Shown: in pieces, positions 10,364 to 23,135 of the stretch | Position numbering within the stretch: position 1 is the first letter of the stretch | Layout of the letters: each line of letters starts with the position of its first letter | From: Deuterostichococcus epilithicus | Taxonomy: Eukaryota; Chlorophyta; Trebouxiophyceae; Prasiolales; Stichococcaceae | Assembly (NCBI GenBank): GCA_033439295.1 | Contig: JAVTLE010000005.1 | Span: 3,274,501-3,338,500 of the forward strand | Reading direction: 5' to 3' | DNA: 64,000 nucleotides | The notes under the pieces: generated by a model | Databases searched by the model: none | Told to the model about the DNA's origin: nothing | The model's input: only the letters and a program-made list of their open reading frames with translations | Translations under genes and position numbers: made by a program

Positions 10364-13300
10364 TCATTCAAGCACGACAGCCGTGTTGCGGACGTAAAAA
10401 TGCGGACTTGCCAGCGTCGCAACCCAAGGCGCGCCCGGGTGGCCCCCGCTCGCGGCGGCCCCCTGCCGCATCAGGTCTGCCGCCTCCAGTGCGGCACCCG
10501 CAGCCTCGGCCTCGGCGATGGCGTCCAGCAGCTGCAGTGCGTCGCCTTTCCAGGGATAGGGCAGCACGTGGGCCAGGCAGTTCTGCCTGGGGCTCAGGAT
10601 GCGGCCGAAGAAGCAGGCGAGCAGCTGCAGGAGAGGACAGCAATAGGATCACACCAGCGGTCCCTGTTCAGCAGCCTGATGAATGATCAGCATCGCCTCC
10701 TGGGACGGGTGTGAAAGGTCAGCACGGGTGATACGCCCAGTCGGCACATCACTGGCAGCTCTGCCTGATGCCATAAAGCCATCATGCACAGATTTGCATT
10801 CGCACCCAGAACATGAATTTTCTCTCATCGTCCAGGTTCTTATGCAGGAGGCCGGCAATTGCGCTCTGCGATGGGTGTCCATTGGCCGCCGCATTGTAGG
10901 CTGCCACAGGGTGGGAGGATTCCTGGGAGGCAGAGAACGGGTTGGTCAGCAAGACCAGCTGCTGGTCTGCAGTTGGTTGCAGGAGCATCAGGTATGAAGG
11001 CAGCGCAGGCAGCCGGCTGCAGGTACCAAGCATGCGAGTCTGCAGCAGCCGCCTGATGTGCACAGGCTCTGGAAGCAGACTCGATGTGCCTCTACTGTAC
11101 CTCGAGTGTCTGGGACAGCTCCAGACGCTGCCGCTTCAGGGCGCCCAGCTTGACGAAGCTGGCATTGCGTAGCTGCGCACAAAACAATATCATAAGCTGC
11201 GCTACGCGGCAACCAAGCGGCTGACGGCGTGAAGTGCAGGCCTTTACAAGGCCCTCTCGTAATGTCTTGCTGCCGAGGGCCCAGGCACCATATCGAGCGG
11301 CTGGCTGTTCAGCCGCTGGTGCTGTCAAGAAAGACATGTTGGCCGCACCTCCAGACATTCCTGCCGCTGTTGAGGGGACAGCTCCAGCGCCGCAGCGACA
11401 GACTTCCACAGCGCTTCGGGCGGCGTCCCATGCTGCAGCTCTTGCTGCACATGTACAACAGACAGTTACAGAGAAAAATGTGCTGGAAATTGCACGGGAA
11501 GGCATGTGACAGGGTATACTGATGCAGCAGAGCCCTCCCGCCAACAGGGGCCATGAAGGCAGTGGTTATGCATGACCATGCAGACGGCACCTGCTGCTTC
11601 CACTCTATGACGCAGGATGAGTAGACAGCCAGACAATACGTCTCGCACAGCAGTTGCAACTGCGTGCACCAGCATCGAAGTCATCCATCAACGTACACTA
11701 GTGCTTTGACGCAGACCGTTTGTCCAAAGGTTGCCTGCATGCTCCTGCACGATTGTCGCAGGCGCCGTCAGACAGCGGAGGCAACGACTCGCCATGTGCT
11801 TGCCAGCCGGCGAGGAGAGGTCCCCGTCATATTCCATCAGACAGTGCGCCAGCGCAGCAACGACCTCCTGTTCGGCAGCAAGCACATTGCAATGAGCGCG
11901 CTCGGCTGCTCAGGACAGAATGCAGGAGCAGCTGCCCCCTTGTCACGACATTGTTGTTGTGCAACAGTCAACAGCGCTGCTGCGTGGAGGACACCTGCGC
12001 ACCTCATACATCCTGCCGAAGTCTGAGACATTCAGTTGCGCAATCTGCGCATGACCACACACCCGAAGCCTCGGTGAAGCATGGATCCAGCAACCTGGCT
12101 CGGCAGCATGCAAGGAGTGCGTCGCTGCTGCTCCGCACATGCCACGTCTCACTCCGCAGCACAGGTGAGGAACCTGGGGTGAAGGGCGCAGGCAGCACAC
12201 CTGCTGTGGCGAGAGGCGAAGCGGCTCCGATGTGTTTCGCGCAGTGAAGGTCAGGACTTCGGACTGCCGCTCGTCGGAAACGCCGTCAAAGATGATCTCC
12301 GCCATGACTGTGAGCAGGAAGGTGAACTGTCGAGTGCAGGGACCAACTGCGGCTGCCGGCGCAGACTACATGCCGGCTCAGGGGAGGGCAGACACTCCTG
12401 CCGCAGTGGGTACACCTGCTGTCGTGCAGAGGCATGAGAGCCCCAAACGCCATGGCAACCCACTGCACCTGTGTTCTTGTAGTTCGCCTTGCCAAAATGC
12501 CCCAGGAGCGGAACACCCTCAGCTCCAACCTCCATCCCGCCGGCATCCCAGCAGCCGCTGCTGCTGCCCAGGCTGCTGCTGCCGCCGCTGCTGTCTGCGG
12601 CAGCGGCATGCTTGCTGGCATCGCCGCCACTGCTGCGGCTGCTGACGGTGCCGCCGCCACCACCGCTGCCGCAGCCGGATATCCGGCAGTTCCCGTGCCA
12701 AGCTGTACTACAGTTAGAGCTGTGATCGCCGGAGCATTGTGCGGCGTCAGTGTCGTTTGCTGCTGCAGCAGCGGGAGGACCGCCGGTGATGTGACTGCTT
12801 GGCTCCTCCTCTGTGATCCAGGACTGTGTCACTCTGGGTTTGGGCTGTGTTACCGTGAGTCGGTTCAGGATGGCGCCACGAGTCTCCATCTCCACCTGCA
12901 GGTGCACAGAGGGCGCACTGTCAACACGGCGTTGCATTGCCATGTACACCTCGACAGCTGACACAGTTGGCGCTTCAGCACAGTTGCTGCAGCTGCAGCA
13001 GGCCTTTGACTGACAGCAGCAGATAGCAGACTGCCATGCCCGGTGCCTTCGGGCACATGGAGGATGCCTCCAGCTGGTTTGCGGCCACAAGGGCGTGCCT
13101 GGCGGGTCTGCAGCTGTGCCAGCTGCTCTGACAACCTTGCGAGCTTGCAGTCTTCCTGCTGCTTCTCCTGGCGCAGTCGCTCGCGGTACCTGTGGCCGCA
13201 GCGACGTCAGCTCCTCTTAAGGTAGAATTCATTGCTGCACCTCAAACCCCAAAGGGTCCTGGGTCCAGCACGAGGTGCGGATCTCAAGTGTATCGGTGCC

Positions 13301-14187
13301 ACTGTCACGTTCGTCCACCTGCGTTGTGCATGGCGCTGCCGCTCGCGAGCCGCCTTGAGACGCGCTTCGGGATCCGGGGACTTGAGGGCCGCCGGCATGG
13401 CTGGCGATGTCTCCAGACATGCTGAGGGTTGCAGGGCGTCGGCGACCGCCTGTGGCTGCAAGGACCATAGTAGGTGAGCTCAAGCCTAGTTGCCAATGAA
13501 GCATCCCATACCATCAACAGCATCCCCCCAGGGGTAGCCTTGGAGGTGTCTGCCGCCATGCGGGGCGAAGGGCCAATGCTGCTGAGGCGCTCAAGCGCGC
13601 AGTTTCAGCACGCACACTGTGCAAGGTGTTGCCAGCGGTGTCCGGTGTGATGGAAGAAAGTGCAGTCCAGGTCATGCAATTCAGGCTCGTTGGAAAACCG
13701 TCTGCAAGGACTGACGGGACCTACCGTCTCGGTGGGACCACAGCTGCCGTACGCCCACGCAAAGTTCGAGCCTCTGAAGAGAAAATCGGCATCTAGCAGC
13801 TCGGCTGCATCGTACAGCGGATCACTGCACGCACAGAAACGCATACACTCAAGGGGCTGATGGCTTGCACTCTGAAGTTCTGAACGCTTGCATTCACATT
13901 TGCAATTCTGCAGTTGCAAGCATGCTCATGCCCCACGTGAGAGACTGGAAGGCCCCTGCCACATGCACCGTGCGCATCTTGCAGCGTCACAACACAAGCA
14001 CTTACCCCGCTCCTGGAAGCTCTTCCATTCCGGCGACGGAGGTGTTCTCGAGCTGCACCTGCTCAAAGAGCTGCACCTGCACCCTTGGACGACTTGGCAA
14101 GTTGCTCTGTTAAGGTGCTGCGCATTCACTGCAGCTTCTCGTCAACAAGCAGACGCACGCCTGACGCAGGCTGTGTCTTGCGGCCAT
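10364..14187 (-). CDS. bZIP transcription factor, array copy C (Gln variant)
   Basis: The stop is exact (TGA at 10364-10366). The N-terminus is uncertain and probably lies between 14.0 and 14.4 kb; the end given is one possible ATG. Likely N-terminal exons contain LFEQVQLENTSVAGMEELPG (about 14020-14085) and DPLYDAAELLDADFLFRGSN (about 13740-13830). The basic region is split by a phase-2 intron: RERQRHAQR (about 13325-13350), then RYRERLRQEKQQ (about 13160-13195), zipper KLARLSEQLAQLQ. Next come ETRGAILNR and a long Ser/Gly/Ala linker ending VGAEGVPLLGHFGKANYKN (about 12480-12895). The family blocks are LTFTARNTSEPLRLSPQQV (about 12200-12260), EVVAALAHCLMEYDGDLSSP (about 11815-11880), GTPPEALWKSVAAALELSPQ (about 11380-11440), LRNASFVKLGALKRQRLELS (about 11110-11170), FFGRILSPRQ and GDALQLLDAIAEAEAAG. 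Gln occupies the invariant Asn position. D is its closest relative here, by the linker and intron. Confidence 0.82.
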
Positions 14188-14440
14188 GCTGCAACGTCGG
14201 TCACCACACCCGTACGTCGTACAGTTTTGGTCACCACCGCGTGGAGACTTTCGAATAGAATTGTGCTCCAGCGGGCGCGGTTGATTCTGCACACAGAGGC
14301 TGACGGACTGAATGACGTCTACACCGTTCTCAAGTCCAGCCGAACCAGTCCCACAAGCTGATTCGCTCTTCAACTCATCCCTTCCGCCGCCCCAGACTTC
14401 ACAGGTCACGATAGCCGCACGCGCCGCTGTTGCACAACGC

Positions 14441-17400
14441 TCAGGTAGGGCGACGCAAGAGGCCCCTACGATCATACACATGCGACGACACCAGCGACGC
14501 GACCTGCACCGATGAGCCTGGCTGCAGTTTGCTTTCTGCCTCGGAAAAGCCTTGCTGCATCAGCTGCACCGCTGACGGCAGCACAGCACTGGCGTCGTCC
14601 TCGCCCTCCGGAGTGCAGATAACATCCAGAAGCCGCAGCGCATCACCCTAGTGGACGACACATGTACTCTTCAATCTCACTCAACATAGAAAATTCATTC
14701 TATCACACCTTGCCGTCTCGCTACATTTCCGCAAGGCAGTGCCTCGCTGCCAGTACGAAAAACAGAAATGGCACATGCATCTGCAGACATCTAACTCGCC
14801 TTGTAGGGGTAGCTCAGAACATGAAACCTGGCAGTCTGTGCAGGACTCAGGATGCAGCAGTAGAGGCGGACGAAGAGCTGCAAGCAGGGCACACGCATTG
14901 TGAGGATGACCGGCATCCAGTGTGCATTGACTTCGTGAGTCGCAGTGCCAGGTGCAGGACGGCCGCATTAAATGAAATCCTTGCAGCAGCACCGGGGCCT
15001 CGCCCGAGACATAGTTAGCAGAGAGCTTTGAGGAGATCCGCACCCGAAACATGAAGTTGCGCTCCTCTGTCAGAGTCTTCTCCAGCTCAGCGGCGATGCC
15101 AGCTGACTTTGTGTACCCGCTGGCTGCTGCATCATATGCTGCCTCAGTATTGCATGACGCCTGTCAACACATGTGGCAGCAGCTTGTCAGGCCTGCCAAG
15201 TCCAATCTGCAGCCACCAGTCTGCCTCTGCCACAATTTGACTCAAATGCATGCCACCATCGACTGCAGACGCTGGTCCCAGAACAGGAGTTGCACAGACG
15301 GCTCGGAGCAGTGCATGTCCACATTCAGGGCCTTGTGCATCTGTGGTTTGGTCTTACCTCGAGTGCCTCGGAGAGGCGGAGACGCCCTTGCTTCAGGGCG
15401 CCCAGCTTAACAAAGCTCGCATTCCGCAGCTGCATGTGTACATGTAGTAGCAGTCATCATGTGTGGTGCTGTGCTAGACAGCACATCGTGCTGCGGTGGC
15501 ATAGGTCAGGACCTCACACGATTCATCATCATGCAGACGACACAATTATGTAGGTGTGCAAACCAAGTACATCCCATAACAGCAGCGCACCGTCAGGCAG
15601 TCCAGCCGCTGCGCCGGTGTCAGCTGCAATGCCACAGCAATAGACTTCCACATGGCCGGCGTCGGAGGTCCGTGCCGTTCTTCCACCTGCACGATGCCGA
15701 CGTGGCAATCAGAGGATCCAGGAGTCGATGCTGCATAGCTTCTGAATAAAGTCATGAACTCACTGGGCATTGGTGCGGGAAGAAGGTATGACTGCAGGCC
15801 CCAGCTGCTCAGCCACCAGTGCGCGGTACAATAGCCTCGACATGCAGGCGCACCTGCGCCTTCCAGCTGCTGATGCATGTCGCAAAGGCGCAGAGGCAAT
15901 AAGCCTCGCAGATTAGCTGCCGCTGCAGCCAGCAGGGGCACAAACTCGTGTGACATCAGTTACGAAGCGCCCAACTTTGCTTCGTGCAAGACTCATAGGA
16001 GGGCCGAAGACCATGCTCTGCACAAGTGCACGAGCATTGTTGATGATGCAGGGAATGTACGTTTGCGAGGCTGCAGCAAACACATTGCATCGACCTACCA
16101 CACGGCGGGCGGCTGCTGATGGAGACGCAGTGTTGCTCTCAAGCTCCAAAAGAGTCTTCGCCAATGCATCCACATTGTCCTGGGCAGGAACTGGCACATC
16201 AGTGCGCTGCCGTGTGCAACAGTTGCAATGATTTCACTGGGAAGAAGCAGCAGCACTCCACTGCGACCAGCCATCCGTCCACGTCGCGACAGGATAGCAA
16301 CTGATGAATAAGGCCGCCGCGGTAAAACACCAGCTGCATCTCACCGCAGCCATGGCAGCGTACTCTGTGGTTGTGAGCGCCGAGAGCTGTCGGCAACCAC
16401 ACAAATTAGCCTCTCAGTCCATCGTGCATCCAGTGACGACAAGTTTTACTTGATCCCATTTCACTGCCAGTCATGGCGGGCTTGCAGCAGCTGAACATTA
16501 CCTGGGCCGGCGTGGTCTGGAGAGGCTCTGCTACATTGTGAGCGGTGAAAGTCAGGACCTCAGCCTGCTCATCGGAAACGCCGCCGACGACGGTGTCAAA
16601 CACGATGTCCGCCATGACTGCAGCAGAAGGGGGACAGAATGGAGTCACAGCTGCTGCTGGCCAATACGATACTACACAGGCATGCGTGAAACAGCACCTA
16701 CTTGTCAGACAAGGCAGGTATTGGTGCCTTCACAGAGAGCCTACCTCCTGCCTCAACAATGCCAAGCATACGCCGCCTTTGATTAAGCTAGCTATCATGT
16801 ATCTGATTGTGGAGGACTGCTGAGGAGAGCATGTCGACTACAGCATCAGCAAGCTGCTGCAACTATGAACACGCTAAATCGAATTTACCCCGCGGCTCTT
16901 TGACAAGATAAAAAATTGGAAGCCGTGGCAGCTGTAGAAGCCGCAATTAAAAGATGCCGCACCAGAGTTCTGAAAGTCGTTCTTGCTGTAGCGTCCGACA
17001 ATGGGAACTCCCTCAGCTCCAACCTCCGTGATGGTTGTGCCGCCGGCAGCACCGTTGGCACCGTTGCTGCAAAGGTGCGCATCAGCTCCCGCCATGTCCA
17101 TGGCGGAGTCCGGCCGGCCAATGGCTGCTGCAGCCTCTGCTGGCGGCAGGCTGCTGGGGTCTTCTGTGATGTCGTTTCCATGTGATGCCATAGCGCGATC
17201 CAAAAGGGCTTCACGGGTCTCCATCACAGCCTGCGCGAGAAGATTTTGCCCAGAGTGTCCAGCAGCGCCATGCCCAGCAGATGCGATGGTTCGGACCGAG
17301 GCGAGCTGAACCTCACAGCGATGTGGGGTCGGAACTTGCCGATGCACCAAGACTGCTAGAGATCTGGCCACGCAGCCACGCACACAGCTTTTGCAGTCAC

Positions 17401-18527
17401 TGGAGAGCAGGTCTTGCCAAGCCGTCCGGACACATTGGCCATATCAGGCTGTGGGATGTGGCCGTTCTTGGTGCCGATGCCCGAATATGCAGAGCAATGG
17501 CAAGGGAAGACGACAGCTTACATGGTGGGTCTGCAGCTGCATCAACCGCTCCGTCAGCTCCGCAACCCTGGCGCTCGCCTGCTGCTTCTCCTGGCGCCGC
17601 CGCTCACGGTACCTGCGGCGAAATCCGAATACCTGATGTATGTCAGCTGGTACATGGAACTGCAGTCCGATGACAGATGAAAGAAACACAGTGTGGAAGA
17701 CTAGCGAGAGGCATGTGATGAGCGCCAGCATATGTATGATGAGCTCTGAGTTTTGCATGCTTATTTCGTCATGCAATGCGCACCTGTTCTGTGCCCGGCG
17801 CTGCCGCTCCCGTATCCTCTGGACACGTGATTTAGCGTCCGAGCCTTCCATAGGGCTGCCAGACTGCTCCTGCCGTGGCGCAACAGGAGCTCTGTCCAGG
17901 TGGCAGGGATGTCCCCAAGGCAAGATGGTACGGCAGCAGCACCATCGACGGGCGAATCTGGAGGGCTTGCCTTGCATGAACACTGCTGTCGCAGCCTGGA
18001 GTGCGTATGAGACGTAGACCTCTCTGGTAGGCTCAGGCATGGTTTATAGGGTCGCAGACCAGTGACGACAAGCATACAATAGGACAACAGGTGGCCCTGT
18101 CTCTGCGAGCAGGGTGGCGCCGCCACTCACCCTGACGGCATCGTCCCGCTCAGAAGCGAAGTCCCGCTCAGAAGCGAAGTCCGGCACCCATTCGTCCAGA
18201 TTCTCGTTCATGAGCTCCCTGATCAGCATGAGGAAAGCACAGCTTGGATATCAGTACAAGACATGCATGCACACAGTCACATTTCTTGTACGTGCATGAA
18301 TGGCTTATCATATCCGATGCAAGCGGCAAGTAATTCACAGGCAATTCACGCCATTCCACCTCGCAAAGCCGTCCAGCTCCGCGAGGCTGCTCATACTGAA
18401 ATGTCTGTTGGTGAAGTGTCCGTTGGACGGCCGGATCCCGCACACTCGGGAGCTTGCGCGCGACGTGCTTCGATAGCTTTCGTCGAGATCCTCCTTCTCG
18501 TTCAAACTGCGCACCGCCCAGAGACAT
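14441..18527 (-). CDS. bZIP transcription factor, array copy D (Gln variant)
   Basis: Starts at the ATG at 18525-18527 (MSLGGAQFEREGG...) and ends at TGA 14441-14443. An early exon encodes ELMNENLDEWVP and then the six-residue unit DFASER twice (18143-18178). The basic region is interrupted by a phase-2 intron exactly as in copy C: RERQRRAQN (about 17785-17815), then RYRERRRQEKQQ, zipper VAELTERLMQLQ. The middle exon (about 16960-17240) carries METREALLDR and VGAEGVPIVGRYSKNDFQN. The family blocks are LTFTAHNVAEPLQTTPAQV (about 16500-16560), DNVDALAKTLLELESNTASP (about 16125-16190), GPPTPAMWKSIAVALQLTPA (about 15610-15675), LRNASFVKLGALKQGRLRLS (about 15370-15430), KTLTEERNFMFRV (about 15040-15080) and GDALRLLDVICTPEGED (about 14590-14645). 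Gln occupies the invariant Asn position. It lies head-to-tail with C; its stop is close to the presumed start of C. Confidence 0.85.
18143..18178. repeat. Two exact 18-bp tandem units in bZIP copy D coding exon
   Basis: The unit GTCCCGCTCAGAAGCGAA occurs twice back to back with no mismatch. It is in frame on the minus strand and duplicates DFASER near the N-terminus. Perfect identity suggests a recent slippage or duplication event. Confidence 0.9.
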
Positions 18528-19081
18528 TATCGTATTGCGCCCTCGTTGGAGCGTCCGATGTCAGGTGACATGACACAATCGATTTTTCAGTGTTGTGAAA
18601 CTCTCTCTCATGAGCAACGCTCTGAAATGGGCTCAGGCGAAGCTTCTTATTCTTGCTCCACACATCCGCTGTTGCTAGCTTGGCGGGGGCAGGCAGCATG
18701 GCGGCGGTGAGCAAAGTTTTGTGGTGGCGGCGGACTTTAGTCCTCTCGTAAGTGCGCTGCTGAACATTTGCACAGGTCAAGCACCAAACAATTGAATTTA
18801 GGAAAAAAACCAAACAACCATCAACCTCGATGCATGCAGTGCAGGGCTTGGGAAGGGAATTCAACATGCTGCGGTCCGAGCCCAGAGGGACTAATAGAGC
18901 TGCCTGAGTGCATGATCTCAGATAACAAGAACTGCTGAGACACGAAAGTAGTACCGCCGTACTCCTCACACGCTGTGTATGTTTAGGGGAAACAACCCGG
19001 TTTCGGTTCAAACTCGTGACTGCTGCTGCGCCTTTCCCTCCGGATCTTCTGCCGCCCCGAAGGAGCCGCAGCTCGCCCTAC
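18528..19081. promoter_or_regulatory. Intergenic region upstream of bZIP copy D, downstream of copy E
   Basis: These 554 bp separate two minus-strand genes, so they should hold the 3' end of E and the promoter of D. I see no repeat, no TATA box and no convincing polyadenylation motif. Confidence 0.4.
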
Positions 19082-22000
19082 TTAATGACAGAGCACGCTG
19101 ACGACGGGCGACACGGCAGCAGCCATCTGCCGAAGTGGCCCGGGCTCTTGACCGGCCGCCGCGCCGCGCTCGATTAGGTCCACTGCCGGCGGCACCCCAC
19201 CGGGTGTGCATGACGCAAGCGCCTCGATAAACGCCAGGCTGTCGAGCTGGTATGGGAAGGACAGGACGTTGCACTGCGCGACCTGCATGTTTGGAAGACC
19301 GCCTCAGCGGCATAGAACGACATGTTGGGTGGTTCTCAACCATCAACGGAACCATCAGAGCGAGTGTGACTTGACAGGCACGAACATGGCATGGACGTGG
19401 TGCGGATACCACACCTGGATGGGGCTCAGGATGGAGCCGAACAGGGCCATCAGGATCTGTGGGAGAGAAAGTCGAAAGCTCTGTCAATGATATGTGAAAT
19501 TGTTCGCTACTTTTAGTAAAATTCGCCGCCAGCCCTGCCATGCACGGCAGGATGCAGGGAAACCGCCGCTCGTCACGCCAGGTTCAGCAAATGATCGGTG
19601 TCTCCAGCACGATGCGAGCAGCCGGAGGCTGCAAGGCGAGCTTTCATGGCAAGCTCTTGCCTGGCAGTTGAAGCAGTTCTCCTGCGTCAGCAGGCTGTGC
19701 AGCTGCGCCGACACCGTCATGAGGGACAGGTACCCCTCCGATGCCGCGTCGGCAATCTGGGCAAAGGACTGCAGGCACATGCAGGGATGGTGTTGATGAA
19801 CCAGCCCAATCATGCTCATTGGGTGTCGAGTCACGAAGTTGGACTCGGCTCAGCTCGTTCACATCAGCAGGCCAGAGATCAGAGCCCACAGAATCAACAT
19901 GCATTTCAGCCTGCTGGACAACCGACTGGCTGCAAGGTCTAGCAGTCCTTAGGCAATAGCAGGGCAACAGGCTGAGTAGCAAGAGCGACTGGAGCGCATC
20001 CATGCAATTCGGTTAGCAACCAGGAGGCCAAGCCCAGCCGGTGTCAACGCCCCAGACATGCCGGGATACTATGATTCGCACCTTAAGCGAGTGCGCCAGC
20101 TCGGAGCGATGCCGTAGCACCTTGCCCAACTCCGTAAATGCCGCATTCCGCAGCTGCACAGGTGCACACGCGATGAGCACAATGGGGGGATACTCCTCGT
20201 CATGCTCGAGAGCATATCGTGTATGGCAGCAGAGAGTCGACCTTGCTTTGCACAGGAAAGCGCACCTGCAGGCAGTCTTGCTGCTGCGCCGGCGACAGCT
20301 TGTTCATGCGCGAGGCGACCCACCGCCACAGGGCCGCCGAGGGCGGGCCGTGTGCCAGCGCCGTCTGCACCCGCACAGCATGCTGTTGCGCACATGTTCA
20401 AACAAGCTTGAGCCTTCTTGGCTCGGCTTCCTTTGCTGTGGTGAGAGCAGGTGGACTGCCCGCATGGCGCATGAGTAACCTCCCGGGTCCTGCCAACCCC
20501 ATCCCGTCAATCCACATGCACAACTACAAGCAGAACATCTGCAACCGCGCTCACCTGTGCATTCACCTCCGCCAGTGTGTCTGGGCGCACGCCCTGGATG
20601 ATGCCTTTGAGGTTCCGCGCCTCTGAGATGAGCTCCAGCTGCAGGTGACGCCAGCATCTCAGGGTCAGGGCCAGAAAGGCACACTTCCCTTCAGGCTCCT
20701 CCGCTTTGCGAGCTCGCTCATGCGCAGCATGCAGCAGGACCATCGAGCTGTGAGATGGGCTGGCAACGCACCATGCGCTTGCCGGCGTCAGATGACAGGT
20801 CGCCGTTGGCGCGCAGCAGACAGACGCTGACGCCGTTGATGATGTCCTGCAGAGGGTTGGGATGAAGGTTCTGAAGTCACCTCTGATTGGCTGTGGTGTT
20901 GAGAACAAGTGGCATGCAGTCGACAGCGAGCTCGAGACAAGGGCCAGGCTGGTGCTCAGGCGTGTCGGCTGACGACTGAGTAAGAGTCCAAGGCCAAACG
21001 ATGTAATGCAGAACAACGCGCACCTTCCACATTCCCATGAAGCGTGCAGGACACAGGTTCGCAACCTGAGCAGGCATGAGCATCATAAGGATCTCTCAAG
21101 GCGGTGCTAGGCATGGTGATGCGGGGGCCGGATTATTGGAGCATAAAAGCCAATGGCGTGACGCATGTGGCTCATGTGAAACAACTTTGAGCCTGGTTGA
21201 GCTGCAGGCTCTCAGGTGGTAGGTGCACCTCGTCCTTCGTCAGACGCACAGGTCCATCGGCGCCGGCCGAGAACGTCATCGTGTTGTCCAACCTGGACTT
21301 GCTCGGGCCTGTTGCAGCAGCACATGACGTGTTGGCACATGCAGCCGCTTCGATGCTGTTTTCCCCGGTTGTTCCCTAGCGACACGAAGCCTACCCTGGA
21401 GGCAGGCGCTGGACATGGTGATGAGTTTAGCACAGGCATGAAGCGCTCTGCGAGTGTCCTTCATCCTTGAGAACGTCAGCCCTAGACAAACCATCACGCA
21501 TGTAGCCCTGGATCAAGCACCCTCGGACAACCAAGTGGCAGCCGCCGTCACAGCTGAGACCCCTGAAACCCTCTTGCCTGGCGCGGCGGACGACCAGACG
21601 TTAGCGTATTGCGCCCAGAGGGGGCCGCCGCCCGCGCCGCCGACCTGCTCCATGAGCTCTAGGTCCATGCCTCCCGGGTGCAGCGCCCCGTACATCGGCT
21701 TGGGGTCCTGCTGCAACAGGATCTGGCCGAGAGCAGCCTCCTTCTGCGCCATCTGGGCCTGCGCACATGTGACCTTCAAGATTCAGTGCCGTCCAGCATG
21801 TGTGCGCACAGAGGGCGAGGGGCGCTTCAGAAGCTGCAACTCTCGCTACCTGCCAAAACTCGATCGTGCATCTCCGAGGAAACGGCCTGCCGCGAGCTGA
21901 CACGCTTGCCAACAAGTGCAAGTTGACAAGAGATGCACACCCTTTGCGCTCGATGGCATCACGGGTGTCCATGATGCCGGATATGGACACCGGATGCACC

Positions 22001-22594
22001 CCAGCCCTGCGACGCTGCTCACCTCCTTGAGTTGCAGCTCCTCGATCTGCTGCGACAGCTCCGCGATCCTACAGCTGCTCTCCAGCTGCCGCTGCCGCTG
22101 CCGCGCACGATATCGCTGCTGCGCGGCTCGGTTCTTGTGCTTGATGGCAGCCAGCTGCATGTGCGCGCTTCCGCCCCCCTCGTGCTTCGACGGTTCCGGC
22201 GATGATGGCCAGGCCGGCGGCGCAGCCTGCAACGCAGTGGAGCTGCAAGTCAAGCGCTGGCCCATCAGGCGCTATGTGGGGGTCTGCTTGAACATGACAT
22301 GGGGTCGGCATGCAATGGCCCAATCGTTTCTTGCCGATCAGCAAGCTATCCACCAGCTCAACTGCTACTACCTACAAAACACCATGCACTACCCTGGCGC
22401 AGTCACACCTGTGCCAAGTCGGGGAAGCTGACGCCTGAAAACGGGCATTGCACGGCCTCGCGGTCGTGCGCTCGCAGCGATGTGTCAATGCCGGTCGCAA
22501 AACCACTGGATCCGCGCTGCATCATGCCCTGGTGCAGCATTGCGGCCGAGACGTGGAAGTCAAGCGGCGATGCCGCCGGGAAGTACAGAAAGGC

Positions 22595-22653
<59 letters not shown>

Positions 22654-23135
22654 CTCCCGGCGGCGATGTCAGCGGCGGCGGCAGCGGCGGCGGCAGCAGC
22701 GGCTGTGGTGCGGCGGCTGCGGGCGCATACAGCAGCGACCGCGACGGCTGCATGTGCGGACCCTCAACGTGTGCCCCAAATCCAGACAGCGAGGCGCTGG
22801 GCAGGCACTGCAGGTCCGCAGGAAACTGCATATCCGAGGCTTCGAGCAAGAGGTCCGCCAGCGGTGGCACAGATGCCTGGCCAATGAGGCTGTCCCCCAT
22901 ACCGGCCGCCGGCATGAACGGCTCAGACGCGGAGAACAAGTCCCTGCGCAACGTGTTGCCTTGTCAGACTGGGGTGTTCGGCGCGAAGGCTGCCGCACTT
23001 GTCCGAAAACACGGAACAGCTCATACTACACTGGAAGGCTGCAAACCTGGCGCATGCGTCCAGGTCGAACGGTGCACAGAGATCGCTCCCCATGAACGCC
23101 AGCTGGGTGTTGTGTACCTCTGACATCGGTGCCAT
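19082..23135 (-). CDS. bZIP transcription factor, array copy E (canonical Asn, polyQ)
   Basis: Starts at the ATG at 23133-23135 (MAPMSEVHNTQLAFMGSDL) and ends at TAA 19082-19084. The second exon (about 22400-22950) is acidic, then carries a 19-residue glutamine run at 22595-22651. The bZIP is at about 22020-22160: KHKNRAAQQRYRARQRQRQL, zipper IAELSQQIEELQ, not split by an intron. A linker exon lies at about 21530-21780 (ALGQILLQQDPKPMYGALHP). The family blocks are MTFSAGADGPVRLTKDEV (about 21230-21290), CPARFMGMWKV (about 21040), DIINGVSVCLLRANGDLSSD (about 20790-20850), ARNLKGIIQGVRPDTLAE (about 20570-20620), GPPSAALWRWVASRMNKLSP (about 20290-20345), LRNAAFTELGKVLRHRSELA (about 20095-20150), LHSLLTQENCFNCQ (about 19660-19705), LFGSILSPIQ (about 19420-19450) and SFPYQLDSLAFIEALASC. 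The invariant Asn is kept, so DNA binding is likely. The closest array member by basic region is B. Confidence 0.88.
22595..22651. repeat. CAG repeat encoding 19 glutamines in bZIP copy E
   Basis: Eighteen uninterrupted CTG units on the plus strand (22598-22651), plus one TTG at 22595-22597, read as 18 CAG plus one CAA on the coding strand. They give a polyglutamine tract between the acidic N-terminus and the bZIP. Uninterrupted triplets are prone to length change between strains. Polyglutamine is common in activation domains. Confidence 0.92.

Noticed and set aside
22598-22651. Poly-leucine or poly-alanine reading of the CTG repeat on the plus strand
   Set aside because: The flanking minus-strand frame matches the bZIP copy E coding exon, so polyglutamine is the real product.
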